This document shows, piece by piece, positions 34,432-42,387 of a DNA stretch of 64,000 nt. The stretch lies in NCBI GenBank assembly GCA_016702335.1, contig JADJEF010000018.1, positions 248,001 through 312,000 of the forward strand, given 5' to 3'. The stretch comes from Rhodocyclaceae bacterium (GTDB lineage: Bacteria; Pseudomonadota; Gammaproteobacteria; Burkholderiales; Rhodocyclaceae). The notes under the pieces are model-generated. The model saw only the letters and a program-made list of their open reading frames with translations, made no database searches and was not told the origin of the DNA. A program made the translations under genes and the position numbers. The first letter of the stretch is position 1. Each line of letters starts with the position of its first letter.

Positions 34432-34464
34432 TAAACCGCCGTGTTACCAGCGCCGACTTGCCGA
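34432..34464 (-). repeat. Dispersed ~28-bp repeat, copy 7 (just after galE stop, inverted)
   Basis: The element begins one base after the galE TAG codon and runs in the opposite orientation to the others. The core on the minus strand is GGCAAGTCGGCGCTGGTAA then CACGGCGGTTT. Confidence 0.8.
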
Positions 34465-34501
34465 TAGCTGTTCTTAAACCCTGCAGATCGCCCACGTGAA
34501 C

Positions 34502-35482
34502 ATGAAACCAAGCTCCCGAATTTATGTGGCGGGCCACCGAGGAATGGTGGGCTCCGCGATCGTGCGCAATTTGCAGACGCGTGGCTATACGTGCATCTTG
34601 ACCCGTACGCATACCGAACTGGATCTCACCAATCAGGCGGCGGTAACGACATTCTTTGAGACAGAGCGTCCCGAGTACGTTTTTCTGGCCGCTGCGAAGG
34701 TGGGGGGCATCCATGCGAACAACACTTACCCTGCCGACTTTATTGCGCAAAACTTGGCAATTCAAAGCAATGTCATCACCTCTAGCCATGCCAGCGGAGT
34801 GAAGCGTCTGTTGTTCCTCGGATCGAGTTGTATCTACCCGAAGCTGGCACCGCAGCCGCTGAAAGAAGAATCCTTGCTTACCGGCTCGCTAGAGCCGACC
34901 AACCGACCCTATGCGTTGGCCAAGATAGCCGGGGTGGAAATGTGCTGGAGCTTCAATCGACAATATGGCACGAATTATTTGGCTGTCATGCCTACGAATC
35001 TCTATGGGCCTGGTGACAACTACCACCCGGAAAACTCCCATGTCATTCCGGCCATGATTCGGCGCTTCCATGAAGCCAAAATTGCCGGGAAACCATCGGT
35101 CAGTGTCTGGGGTACAGGTGAGCCCCGACGCGAGTTTTTGTATAGCGACGACATGGCGGATGCTTGCGTGCATCTCATCTCGCTACCGGATGCTACCTAT
35201 GCCGGTTTGCTCGGTAGTGATGAGTCGGCGACCGGTGAATTCATGCCGCCGGTAGTAAATATTGGTGTTGGCAACGACCTTACCATTCGCGCACTTGCCG
35301 AGCTTGTCAGGGAGGTGGTCGGATTTCCTGGCCGCCTTGATTTTGATTCCACCAAGCCTGATGGAACCCCGCGCAAGTTGATGGACGTCAGTCGCCTGAC
35401 GCGCTTGGGCTGGGTCGCCCGAACACCCTTGCCGGAAGGTATTGCTCAAGCCTATGCGGATTTTCAGCGGGCTTCAGGCTGA
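34502..35482 (+). CDS. fcl: GDP-L-fucose synthase
   Basis: About 326 residues. The N-terminus IYVAGHRGMVGSAIVRNL is the NADP motif typical of Fcl/WcaG. VFLAAAKVGGIHANN, FLGSSCIYPKLAPQPL and the catalytic Tyr-x3-Lys in NRPYALAKIAG follow; the NLYGPGDNYHPENSHVIPA stretch is also diagnostic. It epimerises and reduces GDP-4-keto-6-deoxymannose to GDP-L-fucose. The ATG at 34502 is preferred; a GTG at 34496 is equally in frame. Together with manC and gmd it completes the GDP-fucose pathway for the GT11 enzyme at 17.5 kb. Confidence 0.96.
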   Translation: MKPSSRIYVAGHRGMVGSAIVRNLQTRGYTCILTRTHTELDLTNQAAVTTFFETERPEYVFLAAAKVGGIHANNTYPADFIAQNLAIQSNVITSSHASGVKRLLFLGSSCIYPKLAPQPLKEESLLTGSLEPTNRPYALAKIAGVEMCWSFNRQYGTNYLAVMPTNLYGPGDNYHPENSHVIPAMIRRFHEAKIAGKPSVSVWGTGEPRREFLYSDDMADACVHLISLPDATYAGLLGSDESATGEFMPPVVNIGVGNDLTIRALAELVREVVGFPGRLDFDSTKPDGTPRKLMDVSRLTRLGWVARTPLPEGIAQAYADFQRASG

Positions 35483-35638
35483 GTTACCTATCGCGGTGAT
35501 ACCCGTCATATTTGCCGTTGTTCTCGCCATGAATAATGGGCTTGAATGGTAAGATTCGCGGGTTTGAGTTCTCCCTCCCTATTCAAGGCGAGCCCGATGC
35601 ATGGGTATCGCCTTATTTCATTGTGTGATTAGCCGCCC

Positions 35639-37537
35639 ATGTTTGATACCGTAAGAAATAACCGCCGCATCGTCCAGGGATTTCTTGCCCTGATCACACT
35701 CCCTTTTGCAATGTGGGGTGTCGAATCCTACATAAGCAATGATTCATCAGGAGCGGAAATTGCGGTGGTCGGCGACACAAAAATTAAAGAACATGAGTTT
35801 CAGCAGTCCTTGCGTGAGCAGGGCGAGCGGATGCAGCAGCAATTGCGCGAGAATTTCGATCCAAAGATGCTCGACACGCCGGAGGCACGCAGAACTGTGC
35901 TCGCAAGTATGGTTAACCAGCGACTACTGACGCTTGCGGCCAAGGATGCCCATCTGGCGGTCTCTGATGAAGCCTTGGCGCAATTCATTGCTCAAGTTCC
36001 TGTTCTTCAGGACAACGGCAAGTTCTCGCCCGAACGCTACGAGGCGCTGGTGTCTGCACGGGGAATGAGTAAAGAGGGGTTTGAGGCGCGCTTGCGTCAG
36101 GACATGGCCATGCAGCAACTCGTGCAACCCGTTGGTGAGGCGGTTGTCGTGGCCAAGCAGTCAGCGGCACGCTGGGCTTCTGTACAGTTGGAGCAGAGAA
36201 CGGTTGCCGAGTATCGCGTGGCGCCGGAAGCCTTCATCAAGCAGGTAAAAATCGACGCTGACGCCGCACAAAAGTTCTATGAAGCCAACCAGAGCAAATT
36301 TCAACTTCCTGAGCAAGTTAAAGTCGAGTACGTCGTCCTCGATCAGGAGGCACTTGCGCAGCAGGTGTCTGTTTCAGAGGCCGATATAGAGGCACGCTAC
36401 AAGGCCCATCCCGAGCGATACACGCAGGCAGAAACACGTCGTGCGAGTCACATTTTGCTCGTCGTAGCAAAAGACGCTTCGGACGCCGACATTGCCAAGG
36501 TCGAGACCAAAGCAAAAGAAATTCTCTCGCAAGTCAAGGCGAATCCGAAGACCTTTGTTGAACTCGCCAAAAAGCATTCGCAAGACCCAGGGTCGGCGCA
36601 AAAGGGCGGCGATCTGGAGTGGTTCGGTAAAGGCATGATGGTGAAGCCCTTTGAGGATGCGGTTTTTTCTTTGAAGCAGGACCAAATCTCAGAGGTCGTT
36701 CGGTCTGATTTTGGTCTGCATATCATTCGTGTTACTGGCATCAAGGCGGAGCGGGTCGTGCCTTTGGGAGAGGTACGCTCCGATATCGCGGCAGAGGTGA
36801 AGCGAGAGGCCTCGACGAGGAAATTTGCCGAAGCGGTGGATGCATTTAATAACACGGTGTACGAACAGCCAGACACGCTTCAGCCGGCTGCAGCGCAATG
36901 GAAATTAGTGACGCAGAAGAGCGACTGGTTGCGCAAGGGAGATCGCTTGCCGGCCCCCTTCGACAACCCAAAGCTGCAGGCAGCAATCTTTGCGGCCGAC
37001 GCTACGTCAAAGAAGCAAAACACCGAAGCGGTTGAACTGGCCCCGGGAAAAATGGCAGCCGCCCGGGTGATCGAGCACAAGGCGGCGACCGTGCAAGCTT
37101 TTGATCTTGTCAAGGCTGTTGTGCTTCAGCAGATGACTCAGGAAAAAGCCAACGAACTCGCTATTGCGGAAGGCGAGGCGAAACTCGCTGCTTTGTTAAA
37201 GGGCGATTCCGATGAGGTTAAATGGGGCGCGTCGCGCAAGATTCTCCGTGCAGCGCCTCAAGGTTTGCCGCGTGATGCCGCGACGGCGATTTTCACAGCC
37301 AATAGTGCTGCGCTACCCGTCTTTGTGGGCGCAAAAGCCGAAGGGGGCGGCTATACGTTGTACAAGCTGACCGACGTTATTGCTGCCGAGAAGAATGACC
37401 CCCGTCTGGCCATGCTTTCGCAGCAGTACGCGCGACTCATCGCCGAGGAGGATTTTGGCAGTTGGATGAGTGGGTTGCGCAATCGTTACCCTGTGAAGAT
37501 ACGCGAGGATCAGGTGGTAAAAAAGCCTACCGAATAA
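35639..37537 (+). CDS. ppiD: Periplasmic folding chaperone/peptidyl-prolyl isomerase PpiD (SurA-N type)
   Basis: 632 residues. One N-terminal membrane anchor (about 12-32: VQGFLALITLPFAMWGV region), then a SurA-like chaperone domain (to about 250). A parvulin PPIase domain at about 272-372 has the segments HILLVVAKDA, LAKKHSQDPGSAQKGGDL and VVRSDFGLHIIRV. The C-terminal part is a second chaperone-like region. It faces the periplasm and assists folding of exported and outer-membrane proteins near SecYEG. In related genomes ppiD commonly follows lon closely; here the sugar-nucleotide genes lie between. Confidence 0.92.
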   Translation: MFDTVRNNRRIVQGFLALITLPFAMWGVESYISNDSSGAEIAVVGDTKIKEHEFQQSLREQGERMQQQLRENFDPKMLDTPEARRTVLASMVNQRLLTLAAKDAHLAVSDEALAQFIAQVPVLQDNGKFSPERYEALVSARGMSKEGFEARLRQDMAMQQLVQPVGEAVVVAKQSAARWASVQLEQRTVAEYRVAPEAFIKQVKIDADAAQKFYEANQSKFQLPEQVKVEYVVLDQEALAQQVSVSEADIEARYKAHPERYTQAETRRASHILLVVAKDASDADIAKVETKAKEILSQVKANPKTFVELAKKHSQDPGSAQKGGDLEWFGKGMMVKPFEDAVFSLKQDQISEVVRSDFGLHIIRVTGIKAERVVPLGEVRSDIAAEVKREASTRKFAEAVDAFNNTVYEQPDTLQPAAAQWKLVTQKSDWLRKGDRLPAPFDNPKLQAAIFAADATSKKQNTEAVELAPGKMAAARVIEHKAATVQAFDLVKAVVLQQMTQEKANELAIAEGEAKLAALLKGDSDEVKWGASRKILRAAPQGLPRDAATAIFTANSAALPVFVGAKAEGGGYTLYKLTDVIAAEKNDPRLAMLSQQYARLIAEEDFGSWMSGLRNRYPVKIREDQVVKKPTE

Positions 37538-37614
37538 CCGTAGGCTAAATCGTTTGCATTCGGCCGTTCGGGAAAATATTTCTGCTATGCTCTGAGCGTT
37601 GGAGTGAGGGACGC

Positions 37615-38268
37615 ATGGAAAAGAAACCAAAGCGCCGTACAAAAGAACGAATCCTTGAAACTTCGCTCGTGCTGTTCAATGATTTTGGCGAGCCGAATGT
37701 AACAACCCAGCTGATTTCCGATGAAATGGGAATTAGCCCGGGGAATCTTTACTATCACTTCCGCAGCAAGGATCAGATTATCGAGACCTTGTTTGCTGAT
37801 TTCGAGAAGAAGATTGACGATATCCTTGCTGTGCCCGCGCGCAGGGTGCCCAATGTTGAGGATGTCTGGCTGCTACTCCACCTGATTTTTGAGCAAATAT
37901 GGGAGTGCCGGTTCCTGTATCGCGACATCAACGAGTTGCTGTCGCGCAATCGAATTCTTGAAACGCATTTCAAGCGAATCATCGGGCATGAGGTCGCCAC
38001 GATTGCGGCTATTTTGCAGGGTCTCGTTGCGACTGACGATATCCGCGCCTCCACTGGGGAGATACAGACTCTGGCAGTGAATGTAACCGTGTTGTCGACC
38101 TACTGGTTGTCGTTTGAGTTTGTTCGTGACCCCCGCCGAAAGCTTGACGGTGATGCACTTGCCCGGGGGACCTTTCAATGCATGGCATTGGTGGCACCCT
38201 ATCTGGTGGGGCGATCGAGGGAGTGGTTCCTGGCCCTTTCTCGGGAGTACCTGAATACAGGAAGTTGA
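37615..38268 (+). CDS. TetR/AcrR-family transcriptional regulator
   Basis: 217 residues. The N-terminal helix-turn-helix spans about residues 12-58: RILETSLVLFNDFGEPNVTTQ, ISDEMGISPGNLYYHFRSKDQII. The C-terminal part is a helical ligand-binding region with no obvious match by eye. It is followed by a gene for an acyl-CoA-binding protein (28 bp gap), suggesting a fatty-acid or acyl-CoA ligand, but that is inference. An A+T-rich stretch and a TATGCT hexamer at about 37590 may form its promoter. Confidence 0.88.
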   Translation: MEKKPKRRTKERILETSLVLFNDFGEPNVTTQLISDEMGISPGNLYYHFRSKDQIIETLFADFEKKIDDILAVPARRVPNVEDVWLLLHLIFEQIWECRFLYRDINELLSRNRILETHFKRIIGHEVATIAAILQGLVATDDIRASTGEIQTLAVNVTVLSTYWLSFEFVRDPRRKLDGDALARGTFQCMALVAPYLVGRSREWFLALSREYLNTGS

Positions 38269-38296
38269 TTTTTACGTTGACGCGGAGGAGGTCGAG

Positions 38297-38551
38297 ATGA
38301 GTGCATTAAAAAAGAAATTTGAAACAGCTGCAGCAGACTCAAAGAAGCTGAAGGAGCGCCCGAGCAACGAGGTCATGCTGAAGCTCTATTCGCTTTACAA
38401 GCAGGCTACCGACGGTGATGTGCAGGGCAAACGTCCAGGCTTCACCGATATGGTTGGTCGAGCCAAGTACGATGCCTGGTCAGCGTTAAGCGGAACCAGC
38501 GAAGACCAGGCGATGCAGCAATATATCGATCTGGTTAGCTCGCTCAAATGA
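38297..38551 (+). CDS. Acyl-CoA-binding protein
   Basis: 84 residues, the standard ACBP length. The four-helix fold is recognisable from the segments MLKLYSLYKQATDGD and GRAKYDAWSALSGTS, which include the Lys/Tyr residues that contact the CoA phosphate and acyl chain (KLYSLYKQ, K-x-x-A-W). It buffers and carries acyl-CoA esters in the cytoplasm. A good ribosome-binding site, GGAGGTCGAG, precedes the ATG. Position behind a TetR regulator and ahead of a PHA-system gene fits lipid/PHA metabolism. Confidence 0.9.
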   Translation: MSALKKKFETAAADSKKLKERPSNEVMLKLYSLYKQATDGDVQGKRPGFTDMVGRAKYDAWSALSGTSEDQAMQQYIDLVSSLK

Positions 38552-38595
38552 GCAAGTAAGCCCAGGCTGAACAGCGACCGGAGAAAAGCCGAGAT

Positions 38596-38883
38596 TCAGG
38601 CTGTCTCCGGTCCGAAGTTTTCATCGCAGAAGCGATGTATTTCGCGCTCGATCTTCGACTTGATCGGGCGAAGCAAAAAGCTAAGTTTCGCGTTAATAGC
38701 GATGGTCTTTTTGTCCACGGCCATGGTGCCTGAAATTCCGCTGCGGTGAAAATTCAGCGTGTTGCCGTCCCACTCGTACTCAATGTTGAATTCATCAGAT
38801 AAATCTGACGCGATTTGCTCCGCCGCAGTTTTCGCCTTTTTCAAGGTCAAGCCGTGCGATCGCTGAATGGTAATTTCACTCAT
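38596..38883 (-). CDS. Polyhydroxyalkanoic acid system family protein
   Basis: 95 residues. The features are the N-terminal HGLTLKKAKTAAEQIASDL stretch and FHRSGISGTMAVDKKTIAI, which match the small family found in PHA-producing bacteria (PHA granule region protein). The fold is a short alpha/beta domain; the molecular function is unknown. It converges on the acyl-CoA-binding gene with a 44-bp gap. An acetyl-CoA acetyltransferase, the first PHA enzyme, lies at 46.4 kb in the same window. Confidence 0.85.
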   Translation of the reverse strand: MSEITIQRSHGLTLKKAKTAAEQIASDLSDEFNIEYEWDGNTLNFHRSGISGTMAVDKKTIAINAKLSFLLRPIKSKIEREIHRFCDENFGPETA

Positions 38884-38924
38884 GAGGCCAATCCGTGAGT
38901 TGTTCGTTGTCGTAAGCCATTGTG

Positions 38925-38960
38925 AAACAAAACGCCGAGGAGTTGTTAACTCTCTCGGCG
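38925..38960 (-). terminator. Strong hairpin/terminator for the small minus-strand gene at 39033
   Basis: CGCCGAG-GAGTT-GTT-AACTC-T-CTCGGCG pairs along both arms (38933-38960) with one bulged base. Read on the minus strand it is followed by TTTTGTTT, as expected for a rho-independent terminator between the two minus-strand genes. Confidence 0.75.
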
Positions 38961-39032
38961 CTCAAATATCTACGGTTCCTCGAATTGCACGCTTCCCAAC
39001 TGAGAAGCCGGGAGCAGGCTTATGGGTGCGAT

Positions 39033-39269
39033 CTATGGCGGGGTTGTGGCTGTTCTGCCATTGAGGACCAGACGGGCTTTACGCTGTGCTTCAGCTTTAT
39101 TCATGGCAGTTACTTGTCGGCCATAAGCCTCACGCTCAAGGCGTCCCTTTTTTGTGGCTTCGATGCTGCGAATGCAACGCCAGCGTTTGCCAGCCTTGGT
39201 ATCGATGAGTCGCATCTCCTCTTTTGGATGATGTGTCCTGCAGTGGTAGCAAAAGGCGGTCTCAGACAT
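39033..39269 (-). CDS. Small hypothetical protein with Cys/His pairs (possible zinc binding)
   Basis: 78 residues. The N-terminal part has CYHCRTHHPKEEM and a later WRCIRSIEA, giving three Cys and a His pair that could bind zinc. The rest is highly basic. Nothing identifies its function; a nucleic-acid-binding role is possible. It is followed on the same strand by a strong terminator, which supports it being a real transcription unit. It does not overlap any better candidate. Confidence 0.55.
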   Translation of the reverse strand: MSETAFCYHCRTHHPKEEMRLIDTKAGKRWRCIRSIEATKKGRLEREAYGRQVTAMNKAEAQRKARLVLNGRTATTPP

Positions 39270-39363
39270 TCATCTTCTCTTGGCGGGTTTACAAGAGTCA
39301 GGATGATAGCATTTCGGGCAGGGGATTGCCATAGCAATAGCCCTCTATCGGCCCGTGTTTTGG

Positions 39364-39942
39364 CTACTTTACCTGCACCGCTTTGTGTCTGAAGCATCCT
39401 GTCACATGGTCGTTGACCATGCCGGTGGCCTGCATGTGTGAATAGATAACCGTCGGGCCGACAAAGCGGAAACCTTTCTTCTTGAGCTCTTTGGAGAGCG
39501 CCTCGGCGGCCGGGGTAAATACCGGTACCTCGCTCAGCGACTGCCAGTGGTTGATTACCGGCGTGCCGTCGACGAAATTCCAGAACAGGTCGTGCAGCGT
39601 CTGCCCTGCATCGTGCAGTGCGCAGGTGGCCCGGGCGTTTCCGATGGCGGACTCAATCTTCAGCCGGTTGCGGATGATGCCGGCATCGCCCATCAGTCGA
39701 GCGATGTCGTTGTCACTGAATCGCGCGATTTGCTGCGCATCGAAACCGGCGAAGGCCTTGCGGTAGTTTTCGCGCTTGCGTAGTACCGTAATCCACGACA
39801 AACCGGCTTGGGCTCCTTCAAGAATAAGGAACTCGAACAGGGTTTGTTCGTTGTGGCAGGGCACTCCCCACTCGGTGTCGTGATAGGCCACATAAAGCGG
39901 ATCATCGGCGCACCAGCTACATCGGTTTTTTTGGGAGGGCAT
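39364..39942 (-). CDS. tag: DNA-3-methyladenine glycosylase I
   Basis: 192 residues, the usual Tag length. The N-terminus NRCSWCADDPLYVAYHDTEWGVP contains the Cys and His zinc ligands and the family signature; FEFLILEGAQAGLSWITVLRKRENYRKAF covers the conserved helix with the base-binding Glu and Trp. The C-terminal GFRFVGPTVIYSHMQATGMVNDH gives further zinc-site residues. It excises 3-methyladenine from alkylated DNA. It is a single gene flanked by short gaps. Confidence 0.96.
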   Translation of the reverse strand: MPSQKNRCSWCADDPLYVAYHDTEWGVPCHNEQTLFEFLILEGAQAGLSWITVLRKRENYRKAFAGFDAQQIARFSDNDIARLMGDAGIIRNRLKIESAIGNARATCALHDAGQTLHDLFWNFVDGTPVINHWQSLSEVPVFTPAAEALSKELKKKGFRFVGPTVIYSHMQATGMVNDHVTGCFRHKAVQVK

Positions 39943-40037
39943 GACGGGTTTATCCTAAATAATTAAAGAAATACGTTGAACTTGACGAAACCACTGCATA
40001 TACTTGCTCAAACTCATTGAAATAAAGGGGGATTTGC

Positions 40038-40259
40038 ATGCGACAAGTCGCTTTCACCAAGTATGCGTTTCGGATAAAGACTCGACTTGGTTTGGTGGTT
40101 GATAATTTGACCATTCATGGCAAAGACGAGTCAGAGGCGCAAAAAAAGCTGCGTCAAGTCTATCCGCGATGCGAAATTATCGATTGCGTGTGCATGCATG
40201 GCGGCGTGCGCGTGCCCTCGGCGAGTTTTGAGGAAGTCGCTTCGGTGATTACTCGCTGA
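40038..40259 (+). CDS. Small conserved-looking protein of unknown function
   Basis: 73 residues beginning MRQVAFTKYAFRIKTRLG. A good ribosome-binding site, AAGGGGGA, precedes the ATG, and the frame does not overlap another gene. The sequence looks like a small alpha/beta domain with two Cys (IDCVCMHGGV). I do not recognise a family. Expression from its own promoter in the 95-bp gap upstream is likely. It converges on the ParA-family gene. Confidence 0.6.
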   Translation: MRQVAFTKYAFRIKTRLGLVVDNLTIHGKDESEAQKKLRQVYPRCEIIDCVCMHGGVRVPSASFEEVASVITR

Positions 40260-40280
40260 ACAGCGACCCTGCCGGTTCGC

Positions 40281-41051
40281 TCACTCCGGCACACTGAGTC
40301 CGAATACGTCGCGGTACAGTCGTTCATAGTCTTCTGCGCCCCGCCCTTTGGGTGAGTGGCTGAAAACATCTTTCCCCAGGGCCGGCGATTCCGTCAGGTC
40401 TACGCTCTCGCGTATCACCATTTCGCAGGCATCATCACCAAACAGTTCGTGCAGTTGCGCCCGTATCTCGTGGCTGATGCGTCGGCGCGCGTCAAATCGT
40501 GTCAGCACGTAGCGCCGCTCGACACGTCGCTTGAGTACGCCATTTAGCGCGTTGAGCGTACGCTCCAGTTGTTGCGCACCACGCAACGCCAGAAAGTCGG
40601 TGGAAACGGGAGCGACCACCGTGTCGGCACAGAACACGGCATTGAGCGAAAGCACTCCGAGAAACGGGCAGCAGTCAATAATCACGGTGCGGTTGGGCTC
40701 ATCGCTGCGGTATTGCTCCAGACCGCGATGAAGCTTGCCTAGAATCGCTGGGCCCTTGCCGAAGATCGAATCGACTTTGATCAGTTCGCTATGCGCGGGC
40801 ATAAGCTTGCCCAGTCCGGGCCAATCAACGACGAGTGAATGCAGGGGTCGGTCGTCCTGATAGAAGCCGAACATGCTATCGCGGCCACGCTCGGGGGGGA
40901 CGCCGAGTATCGAGGTCAGGTGTGCCTGCGGATCGAGATCAATGAGCGTGACGGTGTGCCCATTGCGCGCTGCGGCAGCGGCAAGATTCAATGCCGTGGT
41001 GGTTTTCCCGACGCCGCCTTTCTGATTGAAAACTGCAATTAGCACGCGCAT
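40281..41051 (-). CDS. ParA-family ATPase (orphan, no ParB next to it)
   Basis: 256 residues. The deviant Walker A is FNQKGGVGKTTTALNLA (near residue 8), Walker A' is VIIDCCPFLGVLSLNA, and DLDPQAHLTSIL gives the Walker B-like segment. The family positions chromosomes, plasmids or protein clusters in the cell by ATP-driven DNA binding. There is no ParB-like gene or obvious parS nearby, so a cargo-positioning role is as likely as chromosome partitioning. It is transcribed divergently from argD. Confidence 0.85.
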   Translation of the reverse strand: MRVLIAVFNQKGGVGKTTTALNLAAAAARNGHTVTLIDLDPQAHLTSILGVPPERGRDSMFGFYQDDRPLHSLVVDWPGLGKLMPAHSELIKVDSIFGKGPAILGKLHRGLEQYRSDEPNRTVIIDCCPFLGVLSLNAVFCADTVVAPVSTDFLALRGAQQLERTLNALNGVLKRRVERRYVLTRFDARRRISHEIRAQLHELFGDDACEMVIRESVDLTESPALGKDVFSHSPKGRGAEDYERLYRDVFGLSVPE

Positions 41052-41111
41052 TTGTCTCCGGTTATCGGCCGTCTTGCCCTGTTGCTCAAGGCGTGCGCGG
41101 CAAGGGTGTGC

Positions 41112-41120
41112 TGCTATACA
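41112..41120 (+). promoter_or_regulatory. Possible extended -10 promoter for argD
   Basis: TG-C-TATACA matches an extended -10 box about 105 bp ahead of the argD start. No convincing -35 is at 17 bp spacing, so confidence is low; a second weak TTGACT/TACAAG pair lies at 41132/41153. Confidence 0.35.
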
Positions 41121-41160
41121 GCCCCCTGTTTTTGACTTAACATTCTGACAGGTACAAGTG

Positions 41161-41197
41161 CGGCGGCCGGTTTTTCTTGGTCGCCGTCTGTTTTTTT
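41161..41197 (+). terminator. Terminator-like hairpin in the argD leader (possible attenuator)
   Basis: CGGCGGCC and GGTCGCCG form an eight-base stem with one G-U pair around a ten-base loop, followed by TCTGTTTTTTT. It lies 27 bp upstream of the argD start in the direction of argD transcription, so it could control read-through. Confidence 0.6.
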
Positions 41198-41223
41198 GAC
41201 GCGCGTTCCTTTTGGAGCGGTCT

Positions 41224-42387
41224 ATGTCTCATCTAATGAACACGTATGCGCGACTTCCGGTCGCGTTCACTCACGGGCAAGCTTGCCGTCTTTACGACAC
41301 CGAAGGCCGGGAGTACCTTGACGCCTTGTCGGGCATTGCCGTCAATACGCTGGGGCACGGTCACCCGCAACTCGTCGCTGACTTGGCGGCGCAGGCAGGG
41401 CGGTTGATTCATACCTCGAATCTCTACGGCGTACGCGAAGCCGAGGCGTTGGCGGATCGTCTGGCCGAGGTTTCCGGCATGTCCGAGGTTTTCCTGTGTA
41501 ACTCTGGCTGCGAGGCCAACGAGGCCACGATAAAGCTGGCGCGGCTTTACGGGCACAAGCGCGGCGTTGATCAACCGGTGGTGGTGGTCATGGAGTCGTC
41601 GTTCCATGGGCGCACCCTAGCGACGCTCTCGGCCACAGGTAACCGCAAGGTACAGGCCGGCTTCGAGCCGCTCGTGGCTGGTTTTCTGCGCGTACCGTTT
41701 GGCGATCTCGCCGCATTGAAAGTAGTTGCCGAACATAATCAAAACATTGTGGCCGTGCTGCTCGAACCGATTCAGGGCGAAGGCGGTATCAATGTTGCGT
41801 CAACCGAGTATTTGCGCGGGGTGCGCGAGTTGTGCGATGCCCGGCAATGGCTGATGATGCTGGACGAGGTACAGACCGGTATTGGCCGTACCGGCAAGTG
41901 GTTTGCTCACCAGCACGCGGGCATTCGGCCCGACGTGATGTCGTTGGCCAAGGGCTTGGGGTCGGGCGTTCCCATCGGCGCTTGTCTGGGCGAAGGGCGG
42001 GCCAAAGGGGTATTTGCCCCGGGCAACCACGGCTCTACGTTTGGCGGCAATCCGCTGGCTTGCCGTGCGGCATTGACAACGCTGGAGGTGATTGAAAGGC
42101 AGGGCCTGCTGGCGAATGCCGAGCGCATCGGGCAACGTATTCGTGATGGCATCGCTCAGGCGTGCCCGGCCACCAAGGTGCGGGGCATGGGCCTGATGAT
42201 AGGCATTGAGCTGGACCGCCCGTGTGCGGATCTGGTTAAGTTGGCCCTTGCCGATGGCCTGCTGATCAATGTGACGGCTGAGCGTGTGGTGCGTCTGCTG
42301 CCGCCGCTAATCTTTACTGAAGCGGATGCCGACGAACTCGTCGGCCGCTTGTCGGTGCTAGTCAATAGATTCCTCGCGGCCAAGTAA
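41224..42387 (+). CDS. argD: Acetylornithine aminotransferase
   Basis: 387 residues. The class III aminotransferase features are: ALSGIAVNTLGHGHP (near residue 33), FLCNSGCEANEATIKLAR, LEPIQGEGGI, MLDEVQTGIGRTG and the PLP-Lys region LAKGLGSGVPIGA. It transfers an amino group from glutamate to N-acetylglutamate semialdehyde in arginine synthesis. The ATG at 41224 has GGAG 6-7 bases upstream; a TTG at 41212 in the same frame is less likely. Its stop codon directly abuts the argF start. Confidence 0.95.
   Translation: MSHLMNTYARLPVAFTHGQACRLYDTEGREYLDALSGIAVNTLGHGHPQLVADLAAQAGRLIHTSNLYGVREAEALADRLAEVSGMSEVFLCNSGCEANEATIKLARLYGHKRGVDQPVVVVMESSFHGRTLATLSATGNRKVQAGFEPLVAGFLRVPFGDLAALKVVAEHNQNIVAVLLEPIQGEGGINVASTEYLRGVRELCDARQWLMMLDEVQTGIGRTGKWFAHQHAGIRPDVMSLAKGLGSGVPIGACLGEGRAKGVFAPGNHGSTFGGNPLACRAALTTLEVIERQGLLANAERIGQRIRDGIAQACPATKVRGMGLMIGIELDRPCADLVKLALADGLLINVTAERVVRLLPPLIFTEADADELVGRLSVLVNRFLAAK

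Noticed and set aside
30600..35640. tRNA-Val as the att site of an integrated island
   Set aside because: No integrase gene and no second copy of the tRNA 3' end was found by eye, so only synteny supports insertion.
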